Shown here: piece by piece, positions 35,672-44,687 of the stretch
Numbering within the stretch: the stretch's first letter is position 1
Layout of the letters: each line of letters starts with the position of its first letter
Assembly: GCA_965249035.1 (NCBI GenBank)
Contig: CBDFKV010000004.1
Coordinates: 62,001 to 126,000, forward strand
Length of the DNA stretch: 64,000 bases
Source of the DNA: CBDFKV01 sp965249035
Lineage (GTDB): Bacteria > Pseudomonadota > Gammaproteobacteria > Arenicellales > Poriferihabitantaceae
Direction of reading: 5' to 3'
Notes under the pieces: generated by a model
What the model was told of the DNA's origin: nothing
The model's input: only the letters and a program-made list of their open reading frames with translations
Databases searched by the model: none
Program-made: the position numbers and the translations under genes

Positions 35672-37177
35672 TTAGGCATTCTTGAATTTTTTGATTTCAC
35701 CAGATTGAATCCGCGCGCGATAGGAATCGAGCTCAGCCTTAACGATGGGTGCCAAAATATACAAGCCAAGAATATTCGGTACACAGATCAGGAATACCAG
35801 TGCGTCTGAAATATCCAGAATAGGGCCCAATTGAACCATACAGCCTAGGGCAACAAATACGCAGAACAAGACTTTATAGATAATCTGCCCGGTCGCGCCC
35901 TCACCGAATAAGTAGGTCCAACCTTTCAAGCCATAGTACGACCAGGAGATCATGGTTGAAAAAGCAAACAAGACCGCAGCAAATGCCAAGGGGATTGGGA
36001 ACCAGCTGAACTTGCGCTCGAATGCCGCAGACGTCATAGCGACGCCAGTTGCATCACCCGCAAAGTTAGGATCTGCTACTTGGGCAGTACCAATGACTAA
36101 GGCGGTAATGGTACAAATCACGATCGTATCGATGAACGGTTCAAGCAAGGAAACGTAGCCTTCTGTCACTGGCTCATTGGTTTTAACCGCTGCGTGAGCG
36201 ATTGAAGCTGAACCGATACCTGCTTCATTTGAGAAAACGGCACGCTGAAAGCCAATGATCATCGCGCCCAGTGCACCACCAGCCACGCCTTCTCCAGTGA
36301 ATGCGCCCGTAAAAATATTGGCGATGGCTTGTGGAATAGTGCCGGCATTCATCAAGATGACGATCAGCGCAAACAAGCAATAAAAAATAGCCATGAACGG
36401 TACAACTTTTTCCGTAACACGGGCAATCGATTTGATCCCGCCGACGATTACCGAAAACACCACTACCGCCATGATCAGGCCAACCAACCAGCCCATGCCA
36501 TCTAAAGCACCACCGGCCACGTTGTTGAGCTGCACATAAGCTTGGTTGGATTGAAACATATTGCCAATCCCGAGTGCGCCGATAAAAATACCAATGGCGT
36601 AAAAGGTGCCCATAAACTTACCAAAGCCACCCATCCCGCGCTCTTCAAAGCCCTTTCGTAAATAGTACATGGGACCACCCGAAACCGAGCCATCCGGGTT
36701 TTCAGTCCGGTATTTAACCCCCAGCGTACATTCTACAAACTTGGTCGACATACCCAAAAAACCAGCAACGATCAACCAGAAAGTAGCGCCTGGCCCACCA
36801 ACGGTTACCGCTACTGCGACACCGCCGATGTTACCGATTCCTACCGTTCCAGAAACCGCCGTTGCCAGCGCCTGAAAGTGAGAAACCTCACCATGGCCTT
36901 TAGGGTCGGTCCAATCGCCACGCACCAGCTCAATCGCGTGTTTAAAACCCGTTAGGTTGATAAAACCCATTTTGATGGTGAAAAATACGGCACCGATGAC
37001 CAACCACAACACCACGATAGGCAGGTTGGCACCAAAGATGGGAATCTTAAAAAAGACAAATTTGCCGATAGCGGTTGCGATGGGTGCGGTAGCGCTATTG
37101 ATGGCTTCATCGAAGCCCGCAAACGCCACGCACGTCATCAAAAAGTAGGCTGCTACGCCTGTGAATAATTTTTTCAT
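35672..37177 (-). CDS. Sodium:alanine symporter (AGCS family)
   Basis: A 501-residue inner-membrane symporter of the alanine/glycine:cation family with about ten helices. The AGCS landmarks are the HFQALATAVSGTVGIGNIGGVAVAV block (about 101-125), SGGPMYYLRKGF (about 166-177) and GFQRAVFSNEAGIGSASIAHAAVKT (about 308-332). It imports alanine, glycine or related amino acids with sodium, typical of marine bacteria. A strong terminator follows it. Confidence 0.94.
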   Translation of the reverse strand: MKKLFTGVAAYFLMTCVAFAGFDEAINSATAPIATAIGKFVFFKIPIFGANLPIVVLWLVIGAVFFTIKMGFINLTGFKHAIELVRGDWTDPKGHGEVSHFQALATAVSGTVGIGNIGGVAVAVTVGGPGATFWLIVAGFLGMSTKFVECTLGVKYRTENPDGSVSGGPMYYLRKGFEERGMGGFGKFMGTFYAIGIFIGALGIGNMFQSNQAYVQLNNVAGGALDGMGWLVGLIMAVVVFSVIVGGIKSIARVTEKVVPFMAIFYCLFALIVILMNAGTIPQAIANIFTGAFTGEGVAGGALGAMIIGFQRAVFSNEAGIGSASIAHAAVKTNEPVTEGYVSLLEPFIDTIVICTITALVIGTAQVADPNFAGDATGVAMTSAAFERKFSWFPIPLAFAAVLFAFSTMISWSYYGLKGWTYLFGEGATGQIIYKVLFCVFVALGCMVQLGPILDISDALVFLICVPNILGLYILAPIVKAELDSYRARIQSGEIKKFKNA

Positions 37178-37282
37178 GTTAAATGCTTCTCCTCTAATCG
37201 TTTATGGTGGTGACCTTTACCTGTCGGCTTGAAACTGCCAATTCTGTGTGTTTTGGCCTTTCGGCCTCGGATAAGGTGCGGT

Positions 37283-37717
37283 TTAAGGAACAACGGTTAC
37301 CGGAACGGGTGCTGATTGGATTAAAGACGCAGTCACGCTACCAAATAGCATCGAACGTATTTTCGATTCCCCGCGGCGACCGATATAGACTTGAGTGACA
37401 TCGTGCTCCCGTGCCAAATCGGACAAAGTTTCACCAATATTGCCGTGACGAACCACGGTTTCTACTTCAACACCAGCACTGCGCAAAGTTTCTGCTTCTG
37501 GCGTTAGCACCATTTCTTCTGCCCGAGAAATTTCAGACTCACGGCGTTGATGTCGCTCTTCCAGCTCTTCAGGCGTGTGAAAGCTATAAGGTGACCATTC
37601 AATAACATAGGCCAGAACAACGGTAGCATCAGATTCACGCGCAGAACGGGTGGCAAAATCGATCGCCCGCTTGCTGGTTTCACTGCCATCGACAGCCACT
37701 AATAACGTATTGGACAT
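37283..37717 (-). CDS. UspA-family universal stress protein
   Basis: About 144 residues from the ATG at 37717, which has AGGAGGT 7 bases upstream; the ATG seven codons further upstream lies before this ribosome site. The ATP-binding signature G-2x-G-9x-G-S is present as GRRGESKIRSMLFGSV near the C terminus, so it belongs to the nucleotide-binding UspA group. The N terminus NTLLVAVDGSETSKRAIDFA is standard. It is a single-domain cytoplasmic stress protein upstream of, and in line with, the symporter gene. Confidence 0.92.
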   Translation of the reverse strand: MSNTLLVAVDGSETSKRAIDFATRSARESDATVVLAYVIEWSPYSFHTPEELEERHQRRESEISRAEEMVLTPEAETLRSAGVEVETVVRHGNIGETLSDLAREHDVTQVYIGRRGESKIRSMLFGSVTASLIQSAPVPVTVVP

Positions 37718-37911
37718 ACAGATACCTCCTAGGATCAAAAATTATTAAATCAATTATTATTATGTTGTCACCTTAAACTGTCTTAGTTGTTTTGTAAGAG
37801 CCAAACCCCTCAACCCCATAGAGCCAGTCTAAATAACAGCCAAATGGTAATGACCGCACAAAACCTTTACTTAATTAACAATTACTTAAGGTAGGGTTTC
37901 TATCAAAGGCA

Positions 37912-37937
37912 AGCCACCCGTGTCCGTATGGGTGGCT
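37912..37937. terminator. GC-rich hairpin downstream of the phosphodiesterase gene
   Basis: Perfect 8-bp arms AGCCACCC and GGGTGGCT around a 10-base loop. No T-run follows on either strand, so it is a weak terminator or an RNA-stabilising hairpin at the end of the minus-strand transcript. The rest of 37739-38003 shows no gene. Confidence 0.4.
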
Positions 37938-38003
37938 GTTGTGATGACCGGAATAATCCTACTATTGAGATATTCGGATGCTGGCAATGCGCAGATTAAC
38001 TGC

Positions 38004-39149
38004 TTACAAAAGCAATAAATACGGGATAAAAATAGAGGAGCTGACGCATTGGTGATTAGCTGTTGTCGGTGCGATGTGGCGCAAGGTCTTAATCGTCGAA
38101 CCAGAAACGGCAGGCAGATTGAGCAGCCCAACGGCCAGATTAGCAGCATCGCCGTTACGTATGGGTTGCAACGTAGCTGAATGCGGTGGATTGTCCCCAG
38201 CAGCTGGCTCCTGTGCCGTGCATCGGTTAAGGTCATAAAGTGACACATTTGCTGCGACGCCTGCACCCCAAACATAAAACGGCACAACATGGCTCTCCGC
38301 GCTCACCGGCTTGTGCTGGGTCGCCTTTTCCTGCCCACCATGGTCGCTGGTTAAAATAATCACCGTCTTGTTGCGATAATTGCTGTCCGAATCCAGCAAC
38401 GACAATAGCTGACCAAGATACACATCCACACCAATAATGCTGTTCATATAGTCACTACCCAGCGTCCAATCCCAAGCCGAACTATGCCCTGCCGAATCGG
38501 GGTCACGGATATGTAAAAACGCATAGTGCCGAGGAGATAACTGTAAATCTGCGATAAAGGCTGAGACTAATTGCCCTGTTTCTCTCATGAAGACATAGCG
38601 ATCAATCTTATCCGGGCCGTTGTCAATGCCGTCATTATCAGCCGCTCCATGAATCGCATTCCAGCTACGATCAAAAACAGCGAATTTGTCTTTGCTGGCA
38701 AATAGCGTGGTTGACTTGCCCGCATCATGGACACGGTCGAACACACTGGCAACATACTCCTTGGCCAGCGTGTGTAACGTCACGGGCGTACCGGGATCGA
38801 AATTGATAATCCATTCATGCCCTGCAGCTGTTTTAACGGGCCGGCCGGTTAGTTGCGAGGCATGATTTGGTAAGGTGTCGGTATAATCGAAATCAGTGCG
38901 CGCCGCTAAGGTACTGACGCCTTCTTGGCTTAAGCGGTAGAAATTAGGCAGGCGGTTTGGCCCTAATATTCGGATGGCATCTGCATACAGCCCATCAACA
39001 CTGATGTGAATGAGCCGCTCTGCGGCATTTGCCGCGGGAATATTGAGCATAATAGCTGCCATTATAAAGCGGCTTGTCCCCCGTGAAGGTGGCAGACTTG
39101 ATCGTCGCAGCCAATAGGCGCAGCGCTGTATAAGGCTCTTTAGGTGCAC
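38004..39149 (-). CDS. Exported alkaline-phosphatase-superfamily phosphodiesterase
   Basis: A 381-residue protein. A signal segment (ending near IPAANA, residue 42) precedes the metal-binding ISVDGLYADAI motif (nucleotide pyrophosphatase/phosphodiesterase type), the nucleophile threonine in DTLPNHASQLTG near 91, HIRDPDSAGHSSAWD near 210 and the metal motif LTSDHGGQEK near 268. The C terminus ends in a short hydrophobic tail, IFIPYLLLL, much like that of the FN3 protein at 52.9 kb. The start could also be the ATG at 39062. It overlaps the upstream CDF transporter gene by 10 bp. Confidence 0.85.
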   Translation of the reverse strand: MHLKSLIQRCAYWLRRSSLPPSRGTSRFIMAAIMLNIPAANAAERLIHISVDGLYADAIRILGPNRLPNFYRLSQEGVSTLAARTDFDYTDTLPNHASQLTGRPVKTAAGHEWIINFDPGTPVTLHTLAKEYVASVFDRVHDAGKSTTLFASKDKFAVFDRSWNAIHGAADNDGIDNGPDKIDRYVFMRETGQLVSAFIADLQLSPRHYAFLHIRDPDSAGHSSAWDWTLGSDYMNSIIGVDVYLGQLLSLLDSDSNYRNKTVIILTSDHGGQEKATQHKPVSAESHVVPFYVWGAGVAANVSLYDLNRCTAQEPAAGDNPPHSATLQPIRNGDAANLAVGLLNLPAVSGSTIKTLRHIAPTTANHQCVSSSIFIPYLLLL

Positions 39150-40045
39150 GCGTGTCGATCCAATAGGCAGGCATTTGCACCTTGTTGTTCAATTTGAATG
39201 GTTGCGTGCTCAACCTCAAATTCATCATGCAAACGATGCTGCACTGTTTGCAGAAATTGGCTACCTAAGGAATCATCGTCAACCACCAAATGAACAGTCA
39301 AAGCCACTTCTGAGGTACTCAAGGCCCAGACGTGCAAGTCGTGGAGATTAACCACTTCCGGGATGTCGTTTAAATAGTGCCGTATTGCACCAATATCTGT
39401 TCCTTCAGGGACACCATCGATCGCCAGGTTGCTGGATTCGCGCAATAAACCCCAGGTGCCGACTAAAATCACGACAACGATCGCGAAGCTGGCTAGTGGA
39501 TCGATCCACAACCAACCTTTGAGCAGGATAATCACCCCTGCAACCGCCACCCCCAGTGAAATCAGTGCATCAGCTGCCATGTGCAAAAATGCACCACGTA
39601 TATTCAAATCATGCTTTTGGCCTGAATAAAACAGCCATGCGGTTAGCGTATTGATCACTACCCCAATCAAAGCTACCACGATCACCACGCTGCCCTCGAC
39701 TGGGCTTGGATTGAAAAACCGGCCCACTGACTCCCAGGCAATGGCGCCAATCGCCAGCAATAATAAAACTGCGCTTACCAAAGCCGCCATGACGGTGACT
39801 TTACGATAACCGTACGTCTTGTGGTTAGTCGCTGCTTTTTGTGACAAGACACTCGCACCCCAGGCCAAAAGTAACCCTAAGACGTCACTTAAGTTATGCC
39901 CTGCATCTGCGATCAGCGCCATTGAGTCCGCCAGCCAACCATAAACGGCTTCGACACCGACAAAGCCGGTATTCAACAACACCCCGATCGCAAAGGCGCG
40001 GTTATAGTTAGGAGAACTATGCGGGTGATCGTGCATTTTTGTCAA
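39140..40045 (-). CDS. CDF-family metal cation exporter (CzcD/ZitB type)
   Basis: A 301-residue proton-coupled exporter with six membrane helices. The zinc-site motif DAGHNLSDVLGLL is in helix 2 (near 49-61) and the second site HMAADALISLGVAV in helix 5 (near 153). A histidine-containing N terminus and a cytoplasmic ferredoxin-like C-terminal domain (DLHVWALSTSEVALTVHLVV) follow. The likely substrate is zinc, possibly cobalt or cadmium. The 10-bp overlap with the phosphodiesterase suggests co-transcription. Confidence 0.92.
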   Translation of the reverse strand: MTKMHDHPHSSPNYNRAFAIGVLLNTGFVGVEAVYGWLADSMALIADAGHNLSDVLGLLLAWGASVLSQKAATNHKTYGYRKVTVMAALVSAVLLLLAIGAIAWESVGRFFNPSPVEGSVVIVVALIGVVINTLTAWLFYSGQKHDLNIRGAFLHMAADALISLGVAVAGVIILLKGWLWIDPLASFAIVVVILVGTWGLLRESSNLAIDGVPEGTDIGAIRHYLNDIPEVVNLHDLHVWALSTSEVALTVHLVVDDDSLGSQFLQTVQHRLHDEFEVEHATIQIEQQGANACLLDRHACT

Positions 40046-40066
40046 AACTTAAAACTGATCGTTAAT

Positions 40067-40249
40067 TTAGGAATGGGCATCAAACCTATCGGCCATACCC
40101 TCTTCCGGCCAGCCGCACTTCTTGGCAGTATCGGTCAAAACCAACACCGATAAGCTGAGTACCAACACGGATATTGTAATTTTTATCAGTAAATACAGGT
40201 GAAAATTATCCGACACGTTTTGCACCTCAATCATCAAATGCCGCGACAA
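40067..40249 (-). pseudogene. Truncated PsiE-like membrane protein
   Basis: A 60-residue frame (TTG start) that stays open upstream for another 20 or so codons without a start until a TAG near 40325. The upstream extension and first part (KLPTQFLLCITITALSRHL, then ISVLVLSLSVLVL) resemble the last two helices of phosphate-starvation-inducible PsiE-family proteins. The N-terminal half of the family is missing. It is either a remnant or a short independent membrane protein; the family call is tentative. Confidence 0.4.
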
Positions 40250-40442
40250 TGCGGTGATCGTAATACAAAGCAGAAACTGCGTCGGTAACTTGATGGGCCT
40301 TGGAGTAAATCCTGATCCGTACTATTTTAGCATCCTCCGACCCTACTCCTTTTTAGTCATACGCCTTGATTTCATCAAATGGTAGTATTTGCCGTGTAGG
40401 CTACCACATAGCCACTTTCCCGCGTTTAACTCAGCAGGTTTT

Positions 40443-43148
40443 ATGTCCGACCAAGCCCCCGATCAGTTATTTGATCCCTCTCATGTTTCTCAGTTAAGCC
40501 CGCATCTACGTGATAACGTCCATTTGTTGGGCGCCTTGCTGGGCAAAGCCATTCGCATTCAAAGTGGCGATGCGCTGTATCAGACGGTTGAAGACGTACG
40601 CCTACTTTCGATTGCCGCCCGAAGCAGCGATGAGCCTGAAAATCAGGTGCTGTATGACAAACTGGCGGGACTGTCAGCCGACGATATGTATTGCCTCGCG
40701 CGCGCCTTCAGCATTTTTTTGAATCTGGCGAATATCGCCGATCAGCACGAGCAGCTACGCTTGCACAAAAGTCTGGACTGGGATGGCCTTGACGAGAATG
40801 CCAAACGCCCCGCGCAGCGTAGCTCCTTTTGTAAGCTCAACGACAAGGTGTCGGCGATTATTGAGCAAGGCATTTCGCCTGATGCGCTATATCAAACAGT
40901 TTGCGAGCTGGCAATCCAGCCGGTGCTGACCGCGCACCCGACCGAAGTTGTGCGTCGCACGGTTTCCAATAAATATTTACGCATCATCCAACTCCTGGAA
41001 GCGCTAGACCGTCCCCAGCTACGGGACTATCAAGTTGAAGACATGCACGAAAAACTCTATCGTGTCATCACTGAGATCTGGGAAACCGATGAAATTCGGC
41101 GCTTAAAGCCAACCCCATTGGATGAAGCAAAGTCGGGCCTAATCGTGTTGGAACAAACGCTGTGGGATGCGATTCCTAATGTGTTGCGCACGCTTTCGCG
41201 AATTTTGCAAAAACACACCGGCGAGGCACTGCCGCTAGACGCCACACCGCTGCAAATCTGCTCGTGGATGGGCGGCGACCGCGATGGCAACCCCAACGTC
41301 ACGCCAGCCATCACGCAACAAGTCATTTATGCATCGCGCTGGAAAGCAGCCGAGCTATATTTCCGTGAAATCAAATTGTTACGCGACGAGCTATCAATGA
41401 ATCACTGCAACGATCAGTTGCGTGAACGGGTGGGTGATGTCCACGAACCCTATCGTGTACTGCTCAAGCAGCTCCTAAAAAAGCTAAGCCGCACCATGCG
41501 CCGGATGGAAGTATTGCTGGAGGGCGCAGCACCCAAAAAACCTGACCTCATCAAAACCCGCGACGACCTACTAGAGCCACTATTGCTGTGCTACCAATCA
41601 CTGCTGGATTGCGACAACCAAATCATTGTCGATGGGCGGCTGAGCGATATCATTCGCCGGGTATATGCCTTCGGCACAATTTTAATGCCGCTGGATATCC
41701 GCCAGGAAGCCGGCCGACATACCGATGCGTTGGATGAAATCACCGAATACCTGGGACTTGGCAATTACGCCAGTTGGTCTGAGTTTGAGCGTCAGGATTT
41801 TTTAAATCGTGAACTCAGCAACAAGCGCCCACTGATTCCTGATCACTTCCCGGCCAGCGCTGACGTTCAGGAAGTGTTGGACACATTCAAGCTCCTGGCG
41901 AAACAACCGCCGGAATACTTGGGGGCGTATATTATTTCAATGGCAACATCTGCCTCAGACGTGCTCGCAGTAGAAGTCCTACAAAAAGCCTGCGGCATTC
42001 AGCACCCGCAGCGGGTAGTGCCTTTGTTTGAGCGCTTGAACGACTTACAAAATGCCACCGAAACCATGCAAACGCTGTGGTCGAATCCCACCTATTTGGC
42101 AAAGATTGCGGGCCAACAAGAAGTGATGATTGGCTATTCCGATTCCGCCAAAGATGCTGGCCAGTTGTCTGCTGCCTGGGGTTTATATCGCGCGCAAGAG
42201 CAATTGGTTGCGTTAGCACAACAGCAGGGCATCAAGCTCACCCTGTTTCATGGTCGCGGTGGTAGTGTCGCACGGGGTGGTGGCCCGGCACATAGCGCAA
42301 TACGCTCACAGCCGCCGGGTTCGGTCAATGGCAGTATTCGCGTTACCGAGCAAGGCGAAGTGATCCAAGCCAAATACGGCGTGCCGGGGCTTGCAGTTGA
42401 AAACCTGAAGATTTATCTGTGTGCGGTTTTAGATGCAACGCTCACCCCACCGCCAGAACCCAAACCCGAATGGCGCGAATGTATGGATACGCTGTCGGCA
42501 CATGCGCTGGATGAATTCCGTGGAGTCGTGCGGGATAACCCTGACTTCGTGCCTTATTTTGTCCAAGCCACCCCGGAATCAGAACTCGGCAACCTAAAAA
42601 TTGGCTCACGGCCCGCACGACGTAGAAAAGGGGAAGGTATCACTTATTTGCGTGCCATCCCCTGGATTTTCGCCTGGACTCAAACCCGTTTGATGCTACC
42701 CGCCTGGTTGGGGATTGGCTCAGCACTGGAAGTCGCGCTTGAGAACGATCAGCAAGAAACCCTGCGAGACATGCAAAATAACTGGCCCTTCTTTGCCTCA
42801 ACCATCGACTTGATCGAAATGGTCTTGGGCAAAGCCGACCCCGATGTCGCCAGCTTGTACGATAAAGTGTTGGTCGATGATAATTTACAAGCGCTGGGCA
42901 GTGAATTACGCGATAAATACCAGCGCATTACCCAAGCGGTTTTGGCATTAACCGGACATCAACGCCTGGTCGAACACGAGCCCTTTGTACTGCAAGGTAT
43001 TTTGGTTCGAAATCCTTACGTTGACCCGCTTAATATCCTGCAGGTCGAAATCTTATCGCGTATCCGCAAAGGTGAGTCTGGCAAGATTGAAGATGCGTTG
43101 ATTATTGCAATTAATGGCATTTCTGCGGGGATGCGGAATACGGGTTAA
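40443..43148 (+). CDS. ppc: Phosphoenolpyruvate carboxylase
   Basis: A 901-residue cytosolic enzyme from the ATG at 40443; the frame opens 18 codons earlier but without conserved residues. It forms oxaloacetate from PEP and bicarbonate to refill the TCA cycle. Catalytic landmarks are QPVLTAHPTEVVRR (His near 160), GYSDSAKDAGQLSAAW near 562, FHGRGGSVARGGGPAH near 600 and the C-terminal NGISAGMRNTG. It is monocistronic, with a 500-bp gap before the next gene. Confidence 0.97.
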   Translation: MSDQAPDQLFDPSHVSQLSPHLRDNVHLLGALLGKAIRIQSGDALYQTVEDVRLLSIAARSSDEPENQVLYDKLAGLSADDMYCLARAFSIFLNLANIADQHEQLRLHKSLDWDGLDENAKRPAQRSSFCKLNDKVSAIIEQGISPDALYQTVCELAIQPVLTAHPTEVVRRTVSNKYLRIIQLLEALDRPQLRDYQVEDMHEKLYRVITEIWETDEIRRLKPTPLDEAKSGLIVLEQTLWDAIPNVLRTLSRILQKHTGEALPLDATPLQICSWMGGDRDGNPNVTPAITQQVIYASRWKAAELYFREIKLLRDELSMNHCNDQLRERVGDVHEPYRVLLKQLLKKLSRTMRRMEVLLEGAAPKKPDLIKTRDDLLEPLLLCYQSLLDCDNQIIVDGRLSDIIRRVYAFGTILMPLDIRQEAGRHTDALDEITEYLGLGNYASWSEFERQDFLNRELSNKRPLIPDHFPASADVQEVLDTFKLLAKQPPEYLGAYIISMATSASDVLAVEVLQKACGIQHPQRVVPLFERLNDLQNATETMQTLWSNPTYLAKIAGQQEVMIGYSDSAKDAGQLSAAWGLYRAQEQLVALAQQQGIKLTLFHGRGGSVARGGGPAHSAIRSQPPGSVNGSIRVTEQGEVIQAKYGVPGLAVENLKIYLCAVLDATLTPPPEPKPEWRECMDTLSAHALDEFRGVVRDNPDFVPYFVQATPESELGNLKIGSRPARRRKGEGITYLRAIPWIFAWTQTRLMLPAWLGIGSALEVALENDQQETLRDMQNNWPFFASTIDLIEMVLGKADPDVASLYDKVLVDDNLQALGSELRDKYQRITQAVLALTGHQRLVEHEPFVLQGILVRNPYVDPLNILQVEILSRIRKGESGKIEDALIIAINGISAGMRNTG

Positions 43149-43646
43149 ATTTGAAATGATACAAAAAAACAGCAATCCTATAGGTATCTCCCGGTAACCT
43201 GTACTCAACATCCTCACTAAATAACCCTTGCAGCGAGCATTTCCTGCACGAAAATCTATTTCTTCCCGTCGCTACTTAGGCGGCTTACTGAACTTTTTTA
43301 ACCAGTCGTAGAGACTTTTGTTGAGTATGCGCTAACGCCCACTGACATCAAGCAGTAAGCCCATATACGACCAGTTGATTGGCGGGCTCAAACCTAATCA
43401 TTGTGAGATTTCACACAGCATTGTTATGAAACAGATGATACAACTGGTACGAAGCGTGGGGGACGCTTAATTAAACTAAGGAATATTAAATGCGATTTTG
43501 TTGGAGAGGTGCATTGTTGGTTACGCTTTCGACTGCGCTCGAAAGAGCCGAGAGTTGTACATCGATATCATCGACTACCTTCATCTCGCCCAATCGCAGA
43601 GAAAAGGCTTCGAAAACACGATCAACTTGCTTTGTGGGAGGGCGTC
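43149..43646. other. Gene-poor 500-bp stretch between ppc and the YeeE pair
   Basis: No convincing gene. There is a 56-codon open frame at 43490-43660 with a good ribosome site (TAAGGA 7 bases before the ATG), but its sequence is low-hydrophobicity and unlike any family I know, and it overlaps the YeeE start. A palindrome TGTGA-GATT-TCACA lies at 43402-43415. The stretch may hold the remains of a lost gene and the promoter for the YeeE/YedE genes. Confidence 0.5.
43402..43415. promoter_or_regulatory. TGTGA-N4-TCACA palindrome
   Basis: Perfect 5-bp arms resembling a CRP half-site, but the spacer is four bases and not the six of a CRP box. It lies about 230 bp before the YeeE gene. A candidate operator for an unidentified regulator. 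Confidence 0.25.
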
Positions 43647-44063
43647 ATGAGTGTAGTTGAATTTTCCTGGCTTAATGCGTTTGTAGGTGGCACATTCATT
43701 GGGTTCGCTGCTGTAGCCATGATGGTAACGATCGGTAAAATTGCCGGCATCAGCGGTATTTTCTCAGAAATTCTGAAACAAGGTTCGATTCTGTCTTGGC
43801 AATGGGCATTTATCGGAGGCCTGCTTCTTAGTGGGTTTGTCGTTCATTGGCTGTATCAGCCAATTCCCATTGAAATTGAAAGCCATACCCCAATGCTTAT
43901 TTTGGCAGGGTTGATGGTGGGTTTCGGAACACGATTGGGTAGCGGTTGTACAACCGGGCACGGTATTTGTGGTGTCTCACTATTCTCACCCAGATCATTG
44001 ACCTCAACCGCAGTGTTTACCGGTGTCGGAATACTAACAGTCTTCTTGGTTTCAATATTTTAG
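43647..44063 (+). CDS. YeeE/YedE-family membrane protein, first half
   Basis: About 138 residues from the ATG at 43647; the longer frame upstream is not membrane-like. Four helices and the central GFGTRLGSGCTTGHGICGVSLFSPRSL loop are the YeeE/YedE (sulf_transp) signature, with a conserved cysteine that in TsuA passes thiosulfate. A ribosome site GGGAGG lies about 7 bases upstream. It pairs with the next gene, 13 bp away, as a split two-protein transporter (PmpA/PmpB-like). Confidence 0.9.
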   Translation: MSVVEFSWLNAFVGGTFIGFAAVAMMVTIGKIAGISGIFSEILKQGSILSWQWAFIGGLLLSGFVVHWLYQPIPIEIESHTPMLILAGLMVGFGTRLGSGCTTGHGICGVSLFSPRSLTSTAVFTGVGILTVFLVSIF

Positions 44064-44076
44064 TAGGCGTGTTTAA

Positions 44077-44505
44077 ATGAAAAGCAAAATATCCGCCCTC
44101 GCAGCTGGAATCATTCTTGGATTGGGCCTCATCTTTTCAGAAATGGTCAATCCCAAGCGCGCTAGGGGCTTCCTTGATGTGACGGGAAGCTGGGATCCGA
44201 CGTTGGTGTTCGTCATGGGTGGAGCACTACTGACCACCGCCGTTGGCTATAAACTTATCTTTTCCAGAGATACTCCGTTGTATAAGGCCACTTTTACAGT
44301 ACCCACCAACCAGGTAATTGATAGTCGCCTTCTCATTGGTGCTGTGCTTTTTGGGGCTGGCTGGGGATTAAGCGGCCTGTGCCCTGGTGCGACAATCGTT
44401 GCACTATCAACCTTTAACCTAGACATCGTGACATTTATGGTCGCCATGATCGTCGGCATGAAGATATTCGAGCGCGTCGAGAAATCTAAGGTATTTGGGC
44501 CATAA
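44077..44505 (+). CDS. YeeE/YedE-family membrane protein, second half
   Basis: A 142-residue partner of the preceding gene with four helices and the signature GLGLIFSEMVNPKRARGFLD near 17-36 and GAGWGLSGLCPGATIVAL near 92-109, including the pore cysteine. This is the DUF6691 half. Together they probably import a sulfur compound such as thiosulfate. The gene downstream on the other strand encodes an MBL-fold protein, a frequent companion of this pair. Confidence 0.9.
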   Translation: MKSKISALAAGIILGLGLIFSEMVNPKRARGFLDVTGSWDPTLVFVMGGALLTTAVGYKLIFSRDTPLYKATFTVPTNQVIDSRLLIGAVLFGAGWGLSGLCPGATIVALSTFNLDIVTFMVAMIVGMKIFERVEKSKVFGP

Positions 44506-44687
44506 CTAAATAATCGCTTAACCCCAAATTACTATTCCAGCGGCGCAGCAGCGCAATGTTCTTCGTCGGTTACACGCGCCAGCATTGGGAAGACCAAACC
44601 TTGATGAACCCTGTGAGCAGACCGTAACAAACCCGACGGAACAGCTACACACCCGCTGCGTAGCTATCCATCCCAGTGAGAGTAATT

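Noticed and set aside
36502..36693. 63-codon frame within the alanine symporter gene
   Set aside because: Out-of-frame shadow of the symporter coding region.
40366..40378. TTGAT-TTC-ATCAA, resembling an FNR box before ppc
   Set aside because: The spacer is three bases where the FNR consensus needs four, so binding is doubtful despite the FNR-type regulator in the window.
43490..43660. 56-codon frame with a good ribosome site before the YeeE gene
   Set aside because: Its composition is not protein-like and it overlaps the YeeE start; kept only as part of the gene-poor stretch.
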